Source of the DNA: Methylacidiphilales bacterium
Lineage (GTDB): Bacteria > Verrucomicrobiota > Verrucomicrobiia > Methylacidiphilales > UBA1321
Length of the DNA stretch: 64,000 nt
NCBI GenBank assembly: GCA_021272315.1
Contig: JAJSLI010000121.1
Span: forward strand, 20,312 to 84,311
Direction of reading: 5' to 3'
The position numbers and the translations under genes are program-made. Position 1 is the first letter of the stretch. The number at the start of each line of letters is the position of its first letter. The notes under the pieces are model-generated. The model searched no databases. It was not told where the DNA came from and worked only from the letters and a program-made list of their open reading frames with translations. Positions 8,769-17,604 of this stretch are shown here, in pieces.

Positions 8769-10424
8769 ATGTCATTCTTCTGGGACGGTCTGGCCATCTT
8801 CGCCTACTTCACGCTGGTTATCGGCGTCGGTCTCTCCTCCGTGAGGCGCCGGGGCCAGAATATGCGCGAGTTCAGCGTCGGCAGCCGCCAGCTCCCCTGG
8901 GGCGCCGTTCTGGCCTCCATTATTGCGGCGGAATTGAGCGCGGGCACCTTTCTGGGTACGCCCGGCGAGGGCTACCACGGGCGCAACTTCGCCTACGCCC
9001 AACTGGCCATCGGCACCGTCATAGCCCGCGTCATCGTCGCCTACCTCTTCATTCGCCCCTTCTACGACGGCAACGTCGTTTCTATCTATGAATTTCTCCG
9101 CCACCGTTTCGGCGACGCTACCCGCGACGCCGCTTCCGCCGTGTTCCTGCTCACGCGGCTGCTGGCCAGCGGCGCGCGGCTCTACGTTGCCGCCGTCATC
9201 CTCGTCCTCGGCTATGAAATGATCCACGGCGCCGCCGCAACCAACGCCGAAACCATCACGATTTACGCCGGGGCCGTCCTGCTCATTACCATTCTCACCA
9301 CGGCTTATACCGCGGCGGGCGGCATCCGCGCCGTCGTCTGGACCGATGTCATCCAAGCCACCGTGATGGGTGGTGCGCTCCTTTATGCGCTTATCTCGCT
9401 TTGGTTCAGCGTCGGCGGATGGGCGGGCGCGAAAGGTTTTCTCAACGGCCCCGACGATCTCAGGTTTTACCAAGACGGGATCGACCACAGCAAGGGTGTC
9501 CTTGACAACATCAGCGGCATCCTCGGCAGCGAATACACCATCTGGGCGGCGTTGCTTGGCTCGGTCTTCACCACCATGGCCACCCACGGCACAGATCAGG
9601 ACATGGTGCAGCGCATGCTGACGGCCAAGAATTTTCACAAGAGCCGGCTGGCGCTGGTCCTTTCTGGTCTGGTTGATCTCCCGTTCAGCTTCGCCTTCCT
9701 CTTCGTCGGCATCCTGATCTACGTCTTTTACCAGCAACATCCTGACCCCGCGCTGCCAACCAAGAACCCCGAAATCTTTTCCTACTACATCCTCCACCAG
9801 CTTCCGCCCGGCGCGCGCGGTCTTCTCGTCGCGGGCGTGCTGGCCACCGCCATGGGTTCGCTCAGCACGGCCCTCAACGCCCTGGCCACCAGCTTCACCC
9901 AGGATTTTTGGGTGCCCCGCTGGGGGAGGGGGGCCGATTCCCGCCGTGTCGTCAGCGCCGTCCGCTGGAGCACTGTCGTCTTTGCGCTGCTCCTGGCCAT
10001 CGTCGCGACCGTCACCGCCGCGGTGGTCGTCTACTCGCCCCACGCCCGTATTATTCCCATCGTCCTCGGCATCTTTGGCTACACCTATGGTTCGCTGCTC
10101 GGCATCTTCCTCCTCGGCCTGACCACGAAGGACCGCGGTACTGAGCGCGGCAATCTCATCGCCATGCTCGCGGGCTTCCTGGCGGTGGCCGTCTGGTCCG
10201 GACTGCCGTGGGACCTCGTCAATGCCGTGCGCGGCAAAAGCGACGACATCGGAAGCGACATCATCTGGTTCGCGCAGCATGGCCTGCTCCAGTTCAGTGA
10301 GGGCTACGTCCACGCGCCCGCTTGGCTCGTTCAGATCGAGTTTCCCTGGCGCATCATGTTCGGCACCCTGACGACTTACGCCGTGGCGTGGTGTTTTCGG
10401 CGCAGTTCCGCAGGCGATGCGTAG
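8769..10424 (+). CDS. Sodium:solute symporter (SSS family)
   Basis: Inner-membrane Na+-coupled transporter of the SSS/SLC5 family, about 551 residues with roughly 13 hydrophobic helices. Family features are the first helix (residues ~5-25), the AELSAGTFLGTPGEGY stretch in the discontinuous TM1-2 region, the GGIRAVVWTDVIQ motif and the GSLSTALNALATSFTQDF segment in TM8, where Ser residues help form the second sodium site. Solute is unknown; sugars, organic acids and nucleosides are all possible. I prefer the ATG at 8769, which precedes TM1 directly; a GTG at 8712 would add 19 residues. Divergent from the TonB-like gene and convergent with a Tat-exported BNR-type gene. Confidence 0.88.
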   Translation: MSFFWDGLAIFAYFTLVIGVGLSSVRRRGQNMREFSVGSRQLPWGAVLASIIAAELSAGTFLGTPGEGYHGRNFAYAQLAIGTVIARVIVAYLFIRPFYDGNVVSIYEFLRHRFGDATRDAASAVFLLTRLLASGARLYVAAVILVLGYEMIHGAAATNAETITIYAGAVLLITILTTAYTAAGGIRAVVWTDVIQATVMGGALLYALISLWFSVGGWAGAKGFLNGPDDLRFYQDGIDHSKGVLDNISGILGSEYTIWAALLGSVFTTMATHGTDQDMVQRMLTAKNFHKSRLALVLSGLVDLPFSFAFLFVGILIYVFYQQHPDPALPTKNPEIFSYYILHQLPPGARGLLVAGVLATAMGSLSTALNALATSFTQDFWVPRWGRGADSRRVVSAVRWSTVVFALLLAIVATVTAAVVVYSPHARIIPIVLGIFGYTYGSLLGIFLLGLTTKDRGTERGNLIAMLAGFLAVAVWSGLPWDLVNAVRGKSDDIGSDIIWFAQHGLLQFSEGYVHAPAWLVQIEFPWRIMFGTLTTYAVAWCFRRSSAGDA

Positions 10425-10476
10425 AGTACGGCGTGAAGTTGCATGACGATTTTTCGGCTTATCGTCGCGAATCATC

Positions 10477-10498
10477 GCGAAGGGTGACGTCCCTTCGC
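10477..10498. terminator. Hairpin between two convergent genes
   Basis: Perfect 8-bp stem (GCGAAGGG/CCCTTCGC) with a six-base loop, between the convergent symporter and BNR-type genes. There is no clear T-run on either side, so a terminator role is likely by position only. Confidence 0.4.
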
Positions 10499-10529
10499 CA
10501 AGCGGCCCAATGCGCAGGCAAGGAAAGGC

Positions 10530-11924
10530 TTACGCCGCAGACACGCCGATGACGCGCAGCGTGGAAGGCGGCGGCCAGGGCTCGGGGCGCGGCAGGTCGC
10601 GATTCTCGGGCAGTGTTTCCCAGCGCAGTTTATAGGTCTTGCCGTCGGCAGCCTGGCCGGTATCACTGAGCCATTTCACCCGCATTCCTGGAAAGGTCGA
10701 TTCGACTTTGCTGAATTGCCACCAGACCTTATTTTGACTGGATGTCGGCATGCGACCCACGAGCTTCATCGTTTGTGGATCGATTTCCCAGAAGTCATTT
10801 CCCAGTTCTTTATCCACGATTTGGATACACATTTTGTCGCCGCGTAATTCGACGGGTGCAACGCCGATAGGGGGAGCGAACGTGCCGCCGCCGCTAAATT
10901 CATACCGTACATTCCAATCCGAGGCGAGGTGCAGTTGCCACGCGCCGTTTTCATAGCGGGCAAGGTAGAGTTGGGTTTTCCCATTGGCATCGTATTTGGT
11001 GTAGGAGATAATGGGTTGCTTGTTCGCGTCGAAACCGATTTGTCCCATCGTATTGAGAATGCCGCCATTGACCGGAATCGGATCAACGACGACGCCCTGG
11101 GTCGTGCCGGTGATGGGCAGCGTCAGCGGCTGGCCGTCAACCGTTTCCCAGTGGACCATGTCCTTGCTGCGCATGTAGCTCAGGTCATGACAGGTGGACG
11201 CGTCCGGGGTATTGCGCCAGACCCAACTGACATGGTAGTAGCCGTCCGGGCCCGTTTTCGGGCCCTGCATGTAGGCGTTCATGTGCTGGCCGCTGCCGCT
11301 GTCATCCTTGCCTTCCATCAGGGGCACGTCGATGAGGCGGCTCCACGTTTGGGATGTGGGATTGTAAATATTGAAATAATTGTTCCCGTTGCCGCTGCTG
11401 CCGTCGCGGTAGGAGAAAAGCAAATCGCCCGAGGGTCCGTTAAAAAACCGGGGATAGGTGACGCTGTTTTCATTCTGGCCGGTCATACTGGGAACCGCTG
11501 TGACGCTGTCGATGTCGAGAGGTTTGCTCCCGCGAAAATAGACCAGCGGCACGGCGTGCATGTTGCCGGAGACATGGAGACAGCCCGTAGGGTCGAACGC
11601 CATGACAATGTAGTTGTGGGTGTCCCATCCGATGGTGGTTGGCAGTTTTTTGAATGCCCATGTTTTGTCGCCCAGTGTTCGCAGGGCGAGGGTCATTTGC
11701 CGTTGATCGTCGTAATAGGCGACGAATTGTTGATTGTCTTTTGTGAGGAGGACAAAGTTGACCGGATGCCCCGCCCATACGGGTGCGATATCAACAACGT
11801 CCGCATCGCCTGATGGAGCGTCGGCACGGCTGTACCTGGGGAGAATGAAATAACTGACGCCCAGAATTGAAAGAGAACCGAGAAATTTTCGACGGGAAAC
11901 GAGGTTGGTTTGATTTTTTTTCAT
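10530..11924 (-). CDS. Tat-exported BNR-4 type beta-propeller protein
   Basis: A 464-residue exported protein. The N-terminus has a twin-arginine signal (SRRKFLG at residues 10-16) followed by a hydrophobic stretch ending near residue 34. The mature part is rich in beta strands with repeated blade-like motifs such as YPRFFNGPSGDLLFSYRDG and YYHVSWVWR. This resembles the BNR-4 repeat family, whose characterised relatives include polysaccharide lyases with seven-bladed propellers; activity is not proven by motif here. The Tat signal points to folding, perhaps with a metal, before export. It faces the SSS symporter, so uptake of a released sugar is a reasonable guess, no more. Confidence 0.72.
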   Translation of the reverse strand: MKKNQTNLVSRRKFLGSLSILGVSYFILPRYSRADAPSGDADVVDIAPVWAGHPVNFVLLTKDNQQFVAYYDDQRQMTLALRTLGDKTWAFKKLPTTIGWDTHNYIVMAFDPTGCLHVSGNMHAVPLVYFRGSKPLDIDSVTAVPSMTGQNENSVTYPRFFNGPSGDLLFSYRDGSSGNGNNYFNIYNPTSQTWSRLIDVPLMEGKDDSGSGQHMNAYMQGPKTGPDGYYHVSWVWRNTPDASTCHDLSYMRSKDMVHWETVDGQPLTLPITGTTQGVVVDPIPVNGGILNTMGQIGFDANKQPIISYTKYDANGKTQLYLARYENGAWQLHLASDWNVRYEFSGGGTFAPPIGVAPVELRGDKMCIQIVDKELGNDFWEIDPQTMKLVGRMPTSSQNKVWWQFSKVESTFPGMRVKWLSDTGQAADGKTYKLRWETLPENRDLPRPEPWPPPSTLRVIGVSAA

Positions 11925-12297
11925 AAGGCTTTGATCCAGGTCATGGCAGGAGATGCAACACGTTGCCCTTTTAAAATTGCGCGGCGGGTGCCAAAAAAGT
12001 CATCGGGTTAATGCGTGATGTTTTGAGGGCGGATTTATTTTTAATTGTTAGCTAATCATTCAAAAAATCAGTTGAACCTGCATTTCAAGCAATTCAACTT
12101 GGCAACTCGGGCACAACTAGTCCTAAACTCGAAATATGGCAATTACAGTGCTATTCAAACAGTTGACTTGAACTGCGAAAGATCCCGGGGGCGTTGATCA
12201 CTATTTCCCAAAGCTGGGCTGCCGAGTATCGGCCTTGAAGTCTCCCTGTTCAATCGTGCCAAATAGCACGAAAAAAAAGGCAGGTCATTTAGCCGAT
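11925..12297. other. Gene-free AT-rich spacer
   Basis: A 373-bp gap upstream of the BNR-type gene and downstream of gpsA. The middle (about 12030-12180) is clearly richer in A and T than its surroundings, as expected for a promoter region of the minus-strand gene. A short GTGC/GCAC inverted repeat at 12258-12273 is followed by eight A residues. It has no T-run in either reading direction that would make it a standard terminator. I see no RNA gene or ORF. Confidence 0.5.
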
Positions 12298-13185
12298 TCA
12301 CTCCCCTCGCGCGGCGCGACCGAGCAAATTCTTCACCGCATCGATGGGCGGAACGCCCTCGTAGAGTACGGCATGGAGCTGCGTCACGATCGGCTTCGAG
12401 TCGGCGGGAATCGCCTGGTTGAGATAGACCGCCCGCGTCGTCGGGAGTCCCTCGCAGACGCCTCCCAGTTTCGGCAAAATCTCCTCCGGGGAAAATCCCT
12501 GCGCCAGCAGCGTCCCGAAGCGGAAATTGCGGCTCTGGTCACTCGTCGCCGTCAGCATCAGGTCGCCGAGGCCGCTCAGCCCCGCAAAGGTTTCGGCCCG
12601 CGCACCCGCCTGCACGCCAATTCGTGTCATCTCCGCCAGGCAGCGCGTAATCAGCCCGGCCATCGAGTTCTGCCCCAGCTTCAGCCCGTGGCAGGTCCCC
12701 GCCGCGATGGCGTAGATGTTCTTCAGTGCGCCGCCCAGCTCGACGCCGATCAGGTCCGACGAGCGGTAGGTGCGGAAACTCGGTTGGTGCAGGATGGCCT
12801 GGAACTCCCTCGTCAGTTCGTCGGTCTGCGCCGCGATCGTGCATGTCGCCGGAAGCCCTGCCACGATTTCCGCCGCGAACGTCGGCCCCGACAGCGCCCC
12901 CACGCGCGTTTCGTTCCACGTTTCCGTCACGATCTGGCTCACCCGGTCGCCGGTTGTAATTTCAAGCCCCTTGCAGAGGCTTAGCACCGGGACGCCCGGC
13001 GGGGGCAGGTGCGTCAGCGTTTCGCGGATATGCTGCACCGGCAGCGCCAGCAGCACGTAGTCGGGCCGGGGACCGGGCCAAGTCGTATCGGAGTGGGCCA
13101 GAAACGCCACCTCGTGCTGCAACCGTCCGGCCACCTGGCCGACTGCACGTCCCCAGGCCCCGTGTCCAATAATCGTGATCTTCAT
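12298..13185 (-). CDS. gpsA: Glycerol-3-phosphate dehydrogenase [NAD(P)+]
   Basis: Reduces dihydroxyacetone phosphate to sn-glycerol 3-phosphate, the backbone for phospholipids. The start at 13185 (MKITIIG) puts the Rossmann loop GHGAWGRA directly at the N-terminus; a longer open frame reaches further upstream but is a shadow of plsY. Family motifs: LCKGLE, LSGPTFAAEI, the GALKNIYAIAAG stretch with catalytic Lys, and GLSGLGDLMLT with substrate-binding residues. At 295 residues it is slightly shorter than the E. coli enzyme (339). Its ATG overlaps the plsY stop by four bases, and the two products act in consecutive steps of the same pathway. Confidence 0.95.
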   Translation of the reverse strand: MKITIIGHGAWGRAVGQVAGRLQHEVAFLAHSDTTWPGPRPDYVLLALPVQHIRETLTHLPPPGVPVLSLCKGLEITTGDRVSQIVTETWNETRVGALSGPTFAAEIVAGLPATCTIAAQTDELTREFQAILHQPSFRTYRSSDLIGVELGGALKNIYAIAAGTCHGLKLGQNSMAGLITRCLAEMTRIGVQAGARAETFAGLSGLGDLMLTATSDQSRNFRFGTLLAQGFSPEEILPKLGGVCEGLPTTRAVYLNQAIPADSKPIVTQLHAVLYEGVPPIDAVKNLLGRAARGE

Positions 13186-13820
13186 GCGGCATCCTTCTTT
13201 TTCGACAAATTGATCTTCGATTCCGTCCCGGCCAGCAACCTCTCGATATTGGAGCGATGTCGCCACGCCGCAAGCCCTCCGGCGAAAACGGTGAAACCAA
13301 AATAGACCCACTGGTGTGGGTAAAACCATGCCGCCGCCAGCGGCAGCGAGGCCGCGGCCAGCAGCGATCCGACAGAAACCGTCCGCGTGACCAGTACCCC
13401 GACAATCCAGGTCAACAAAGAGACCATCATCACCCAGGGAAGGATCGCGCCCAGCACGCCCGCCGATGTCGCGATACCCTTGCCTCCCTTGAACCCGAGC
13501 CACGGCGTGTAGTTGTGGCCCAGGATTGCGGCCACCCCGCCCAGCACCAGCAGGAGCGCCACCGGCCACGAATTCTCGTCGGGAAAGCAGAAAACGCGCA
13601 CCAAGCAGAGCGGAAGGAAACTTTTCAGGAAATCGCACGCGAACGCCGCGAAGCCCCAGTTGCGCCCCAGCACCCGGCCCGTGTTCGTCGCGCCGATGTT
13701 GCCGCTGCCGTGCTGTCGGATGTCGATGCCGCGGGCGCAGCCCATCAGGTACCCGGCGGGAATCGACCCCGCCAGATAGAAAACCACCAGCCACAGCCAC
13801 TGGACAGCGCTTGGTACCAT
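13182..13820 (-). CDS. plsY: Glycerol-3-phosphate acyltransferase PlsY
   Basis: Inner-membrane enzyme that moves an acyl group from acyl-phosphate to glycerol 3-phosphate, giving lysophosphatidic acid. From the ATG at 13820 it has 212 residues and five to six hydrophobic segments. The three conserved cytosolic motifs are present: SGNIGATN (motif 1), GHNYTPWLGFKGGKGIATS (motif 2, Gly/Lys-rich) and WRHRSNIERLLAGTE (motif 3). An upstream in-frame ATG at 13883 would add 21 non-membrane residues and is less likely. Directly coupled to gpsA, which makes its acceptor substrate. Confidence 0.94.
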   Translation of the reverse strand: MVPSAVQWLWLVVFYLAGSIPAGYLMGCARGIDIRQHGSGNIGATNTGRVLGRNWGFAAFACDFLKSFLPLCLVRVFCFPDENSWPVALLLVLGGVAAILGHNYTPWLGFKGGKGIATSAGVLGAILPWVMMVSLLTWIVGVLVTRTVSVGSLLAAASLPLAAAWFYPHQWVYFGFTVFAGGLAAWRHRSNIERLLAGTESKINLSKKKDAA

Positions 13821-13980
13821 GCCGCCTTCAATACGATGCCGCGCCGGGGCGGCAAGAAGATTCCGCCAGATGATGCAAAACATTACCTGAAAGCCTTGTT
13901 CCTTTTCGGCACTCTTGGGCGGCTTTGAACTCCTGCTTGTGGACTTTACGGGCGACGTTGGTACGCCATTCTCAAAACCG

Positions 13981-15324
13981 ATGAAAGTTGCCGTTCACTG
14001 GTTCCGTTGCGATTTGCGCCTCAGCGACAACACCGCCCTGCATGCCGCCGTCACCGCCTCGGATGCCGTCGTCCCCGTTTTTATTTTCGACCCAAAAATT
14101 CTTACCGCACCCGATGTCAGCCCCGGCCAGGTCGCCTTCATGATCGAGTGCCTCCGTTCACTTGAGAAAAATATCGCGACAGCCGGAGGCAGGCTCATCT
14201 TTCGCCACGGCCCGGTTCTCGAAGAAATGCGCACTGTCCTGCGCGAAGCGGGCGCGAAGGTGCTCTATTACAACCGCGATTACGAGCCCTACGCCCGTGC
14301 GCGCGACATCGCGGTGGAAAAGCTCGCCAGGTCGCTCGGAGTTGAGGTTCACAGTTACAAGGACAACGTCATCCATGAGCCACACGAAGTCCTCAAGGCT
14401 GACGGCAGCCCCTATGGCGTCTTCACGCCCTATAGCCGCGTCTGGCGCTCCATGGCCAAACCCGCGGTTGCGCCAGCCGTCAAATTCTCACACCCGACGG
14501 GTTTAAAATGGCCGCCGAGTCTGCCGCTTCCCTCGGCCAGGGAACTTGGGTTCAGCGTTGATGTCACCCTGCCGCCCGCCGGTGAACGGGCCGCTCGTGA
14601 CCGGCTTGGGGAATTTGCCTCAGTCGATCTTCTTCAATACGCCAAAAACCGTGATTTTCCCGCGCGTGACGCTACCTCCCGCCTTTCTCCTCACCTTCGC
14701 CTGGGGACTCTCTCTCCGCGCACCGTATTTAAGGCAGCTGAAAAAGCGGGCCTTCATCATCCTGATGCGCTGGCCTCGACCGACAGCCTGGTCAGCGAAC
14801 TCATCTGGCGCGATTTTTACCGCCAGATTCTCTGGCATTTCCCCCATGTCGCCGGTGCCTGCTTTCGTCCGCAGTACGACGCGCTCGCATGGGAGAACGA
14901 CGAAAGACTTTTTGCTGCGTGGTGTGCAGGCCGCACCGGTTATCCGTTAGTGGACGCCGGCATGCGTCAGCTCAACACCACCGGCTGGATGCACAACCGC
15001 GTTCGCATGGTTGTTGCCATGTTCCTGACCAAGGATCTGCTCATTTCCTGGCAATGGGGCGAACGCTACTTCATGCAGAAACTCCTCGATGCCGACCTCG
15101 CCTCCAATAACGGCGGCTGGCAATGGAGCGCCGGTACCGGCACCGATGCCCAGCCTTGGTTTCGCATCTTCAATCCCTCCTCGCAGGCCCAGAAATTCGA
15201 TCCTGAAGGCCTCTACATCCACCGCTACGTTCCGGAAGCGGATACGCTCGCTTATCCCGCGCCTATCGTCGATCATTCCCGTCAGCGTCTCAAGACCCTG
15301 GCCCTTTTCCGCAATAGAACATGA
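13981..15324 (+). CDS. phr: Deoxyribodipyrimidine photolyase (class I CPD photolyase)
   Basis: Repairs UV-made pyrimidine dimers with light energy. The start at 13981 (MKVAVHWFRCDLRLSDN) gives 447 residues, normal for class I. The N-terminal antenna-binding alpha/beta domain holds the WFRCDLRL motif. The C-terminal FAD domain has ELIWRDFYRQ, the DAGMRQLNTTGWMHNRVRM segment and NNGGWQWSAGTGTDAQPWFR, where the conserved Trp residues contact flavin and dimer. Divergent from plsY. Its stop overlaps the ATG of the following YdbH-like gene by four bases, an unusual pairing of DNA repair with an envelope protein. Confidence 0.95.
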   Translation: MKVAVHWFRCDLRLSDNTALHAAVTASDAVVPVFIFDPKILTAPDVSPGQVAFMIECLRSLEKNIATAGGRLIFRHGPVLEEMRTVLREAGAKVLYYNRDYEPYARARDIAVEKLARSLGVEVHSYKDNVIHEPHEVLKADGSPYGVFTPYSRVWRSMAKPAVAPAVKFSHPTGLKWPPSLPLPSARELGFSVDVTLPPAGERAARDRLGEFASVDLLQYAKNRDFPARDATSRLSPHLRLGTLSPRTVFKAAEKAGLHHPDALASTDSLVSELIWRDFYRQILWHFPHVAGACFRPQYDALAWENDERLFAAWCAGRTGYPLVDAGMRQLNTTGWMHNRVRMVVAMFLTKDLLISWQWGERYFMQKLLDADLASNNGGWQWSAGTGTDAQPWFRIFNPSSQAQKFDPEGLYIHRYVPEADTLAYPAPIVDHSRQRLKTLALFRNRT

Positions 15325-16994
15325 GCGATCCCAGCCCCCATATTCCCGCTCCGATCCAACCGGCCAAACTGCGTATCTGCTGGCTCCGGGTCTGGGTCTA
15401 CCTGCTCGCCATTTTCGCTATTGGGGCAATGTGGTCTGCCGCGGGCTTCTATACTCTCTGGCATCATCCGATCCGCGTCATCAACAAGGCCCTGGCCCAG
15501 CTCCCGTACCCCCACGTCATCGGCAAGACGACCTGGATTGCTCCCCGCGTCCTTGAAATCCACGATCTCAGGCTCGGCGATTTTTTTTACGCCGACAAGG
15601 TTGTTTTGACCTTCAGCATCCCCGGACTCATCCGGCACCATGTGAAGAAAATCGAATTGTTCGGTCCGCAGCTTTACACCAAGGCCCTCTACGCCATGCT
15701 TGAAAAACACGCCAAGAGCAAGGGCCGCGGCCTCGACTGGACCCTCGACCGGATCGAGATCAACCGCGGCACCCTCATGATTAACCATATCACCGAGGAT
15801 ACCCCCGTCACTCTCCGGCTCGGCGTCCGCAGCCCTGTCATCCTCAACGATGTCATGCTCAACAAGCCCAATGCGAGCGCCTCAATGAACAAGGAACAGG
15901 TCATCGATCTCCAAAACGTCGTCATCGTTTCCCCCTTCGACGCCCTTGTGCCCGTCTTGGGCTTTCCGTTGACCCGGGTCCGTTTTACCTACAATGAGCT
16001 TTGGCACCATCAAATCCGCGAAATCGACTTCATCCGTCCGATTATGTTTCTCGGCCAGGATCTCTTCTGGTTCGCCGGGGAATTCAAGAAGGGCCGTTCT
16101 GCTCTCCCCATGGAGGGTGTTACGGCCCCCTGGCGGGTCGGCCACATGGAAGTCCAGTACGGCCAGCTCGCCGTCAACGTCTTTGGCCAGCCCGTCGTCC
16201 ATTTCCCCTTTTTTTACACGTGCGAAGTCGACGATGTCCGGCTTGATCAACTCGATCAGATCTCGGTCAAGAGCTCCATTCCGATTCAGCGTCTCAATCA
16301 GGACTACCCCGACTACAAAATCCGGATTGTTGGACTTACGGGTCAACTCAACTTCAATCTTCCCGTCAAAGACGCTTTGGCCAATAATATCGTCAACACC
16401 CTCAAGGTGGATGAGCTTTCCTGGGATGACCTCCCCGTTACCGAGGTATCGAGCAACCTGACCTTCGATCCCAATGGCATGTACGGCAATCTCAACGGCA
16501 AGTGTGAGGGAGGCGATCTCGCCGGCAATTTTGAATTTTACTACGCCAAGGACTTCTCCTGGAACGTCAATTTTTTCGCCCAGAAAGTCAACAGCCAACC
16601 CATTGCCGCCGCTCTCGGTGGAAAATATCTCGACCTGACCGGCGAGCTCGACGGCACCATTTCCATTCAGGGCAAATCGACCGACATCCTTGCTTGCCAT
16701 GGTTCGCTCGCCCTGCCGAATCCGGGTGTTCTTGTCATTAAGTCATTCGATGGCCTGCTGAAAAATGGTTCCGTACCACCCTCCCTAAAGGACCAGTTCT
16801 CCAAGATTGCCGTTGAGGCCTTCCGCACCTATCCTTATCAAAGCGGTATCTTTAAAATCGATTATAAACCTAGCGGCGGCACAGGCATCCTTAAATTGAA
16901 CGGACCCAACGGCCGACGCTCTTTTGAAATGTATTGGCATCCCTACGATGAGTCCGACAGTTCCAAGGTTGCCAATCAGGGGGGCAACCAGTAG
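15321..16994 (+). CDS. YdbH-like / AsmA-type envelope protein
   Basis: A 557-residue protein with a single N-terminal membrane anchor (residues ~20-48) and a long beta-rich periplasmic part. The pattern of alternating strands, with repeated 'LDLTGELDGTISIQG' and 'GNLNGKCEGGDLAGNF' style segments, is that of AsmA-like proteins, which form long hydrophobic grooves for lipid movement between the membranes. The next gene combines YnbE-like and YdbL-like parts, the two small partners of YdbH in E. coli, and this makes YdbH the best match. The protein is shorter than E. coli YdbH (~880 residues). The start is coupled to the phr stop (ATGA). Confidence 0.65.
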   Translation: MSDPSPHIPAPIQPAKLRICWLRVWVYLLAIFAIGAMWSAAGFYTLWHHPIRVINKALAQLPYPHVIGKTTWIAPRVLEIHDLRLGDFFYADKVVLTFSIPGLIRHHVKKIELFGPQLYTKALYAMLEKHAKSKGRGLDWTLDRIEINRGTLMINHITEDTPVTLRLGVRSPVILNDVMLNKPNASASMNKEQVIDLQNVVIVSPFDALVPVLGFPLTRVRFTYNELWHHQIREIDFIRPIMFLGQDLFWFAGEFKKGRSALPMEGVTAPWRVGHMEVQYGQLAVNVFGQPVVHFPFFYTCEVDDVRLDQLDQISVKSSIPIQRLNQDYPDYKIRIVGLTGQLNFNLPVKDALANNIVNTLKVDELSWDDLPVTEVSSNLTFDPNGMYGNLNGKCEGGDLAGNFEFYYAKDFSWNVNFFAQKVNSQPIAAALGGKYLDLTGELDGTISIQGKSTDILACHGSLALPNPGVLVIKSFDGLLKNGSVPPSLKDQFSKIAVEAFRTYPYQSGIFKIDYKPSGGTGILKLNGPNGRRSFEMYWHPYDESDSSKVANQGGNQ

Positions 16995-17029
16995 GATCAA
17001 ATTTCGTATTGCCATTTTCCGCCCCGCCC

Positions 17030-17554
17030 ATGGCCCGGCACTCATTCGTGAATTTTTCTTCAGCACTCCCATTTAAAATAAGCGCAGGTCCTGCCGGACT
17101 TATTTTGGCTGGGGCCTGCCTTGCCGGCTGCTCTCCCACCATCAATCTCGCGACGCCCCAGCCCGTCAAGGTTGACGTCGCCGTCCGCCTCGATGTTTAT
17201 CAGAAAACCTCCCCCACCAAGGCGAAGGAAGAGCAGTCCAACCTCCAGATTGCTGCCAACCGCCGTGAGCGTTCGGGTGAAATCCAGCAATTGAAAAACA
17301 ACCGCATTATCGGCGAGGACCGGGACGGTTATCTCGACATCCGCAACCCGCCCAGCGACCCGAAGTACCTCGCTTACGCCAAGGGCGTCGTCGATGCCGA
17401 GAATGCCGACCGATCATTCCTTTACCTCGCCAATGCCCAAAGCAAAAGTGAACCGCTCGAACTCGCCGAGCGGGATTATGCCCAGCTTTGGCGGGACCGC
17501 GCCTTCCCCGGTGAATGGGTGCAGAAAGAAGACGGAACTTGGATTCAAAAATAA
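17030..17554 (+). CDS. Lipoprotein resembling YnbE fused to YdbL (DUF1318)
   Basis: A 174-residue lipoprotein starting at the ATG at 17030; a TTG at 17009 would also be in frame. The signal peptide ends in the lipobox LAGC with Cys34. Right after it comes a YnbE-like stretch (SPTINLATPQPVKVDVAVRL), which in E. coli is a ~60-residue lipoprotein by itself. Residues ~90-174 resemble YdbL/DUF1318: an Arg-rich helix, a GEDRDGYLDIR motif, paired helices and a C-terminal EWVQKEDGTW. In E. coli these are separate genes behind ydbH. Here they appear as one polypeptide 35 bp after the YdbH-like gene. Domain assignments are by eye. Confidence 0.62.
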   Translation: MARHSFVNFSSALPFKISAGPAGLILAGACLAGCSPTINLATPQPVKVDVAVRLDVYQKTSPTKAKEEQSNLQIAANRRERSGEIQQLKNNRIIGEDRDGYLDIRNPPSDPKYLAYAKGVVDAENADRSFLYLANAQSKSEPLELAERDYAQLWRDRAFPGEWVQKEDGTWIQK

Positions 17555-17604
17555 GATCGTCTTCCCGCGGTATAGAGCCGGAGACCCCGGTCAATGGGGC
17601 CTCG

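Noticed and set aside
8772..10475. 567-codon minus-strand frame opposite the sodium symporter
   Set aside because: Charged low-complexity shadow typical of GC-rich DNA; the plus strand carries a clear membrane transporter.
12258..12273. Possible terminator GTGC/GCAC with eight A residues
   Set aside because: In neither direction does a T-run follow the stem, and the stem has only five pairs.
12298..13800. 500-codon frame containing gpsA
   Set aside because: Only the part from 13185 resembles GpsA; the first ~200 residues are the plsY gene read in another frame.
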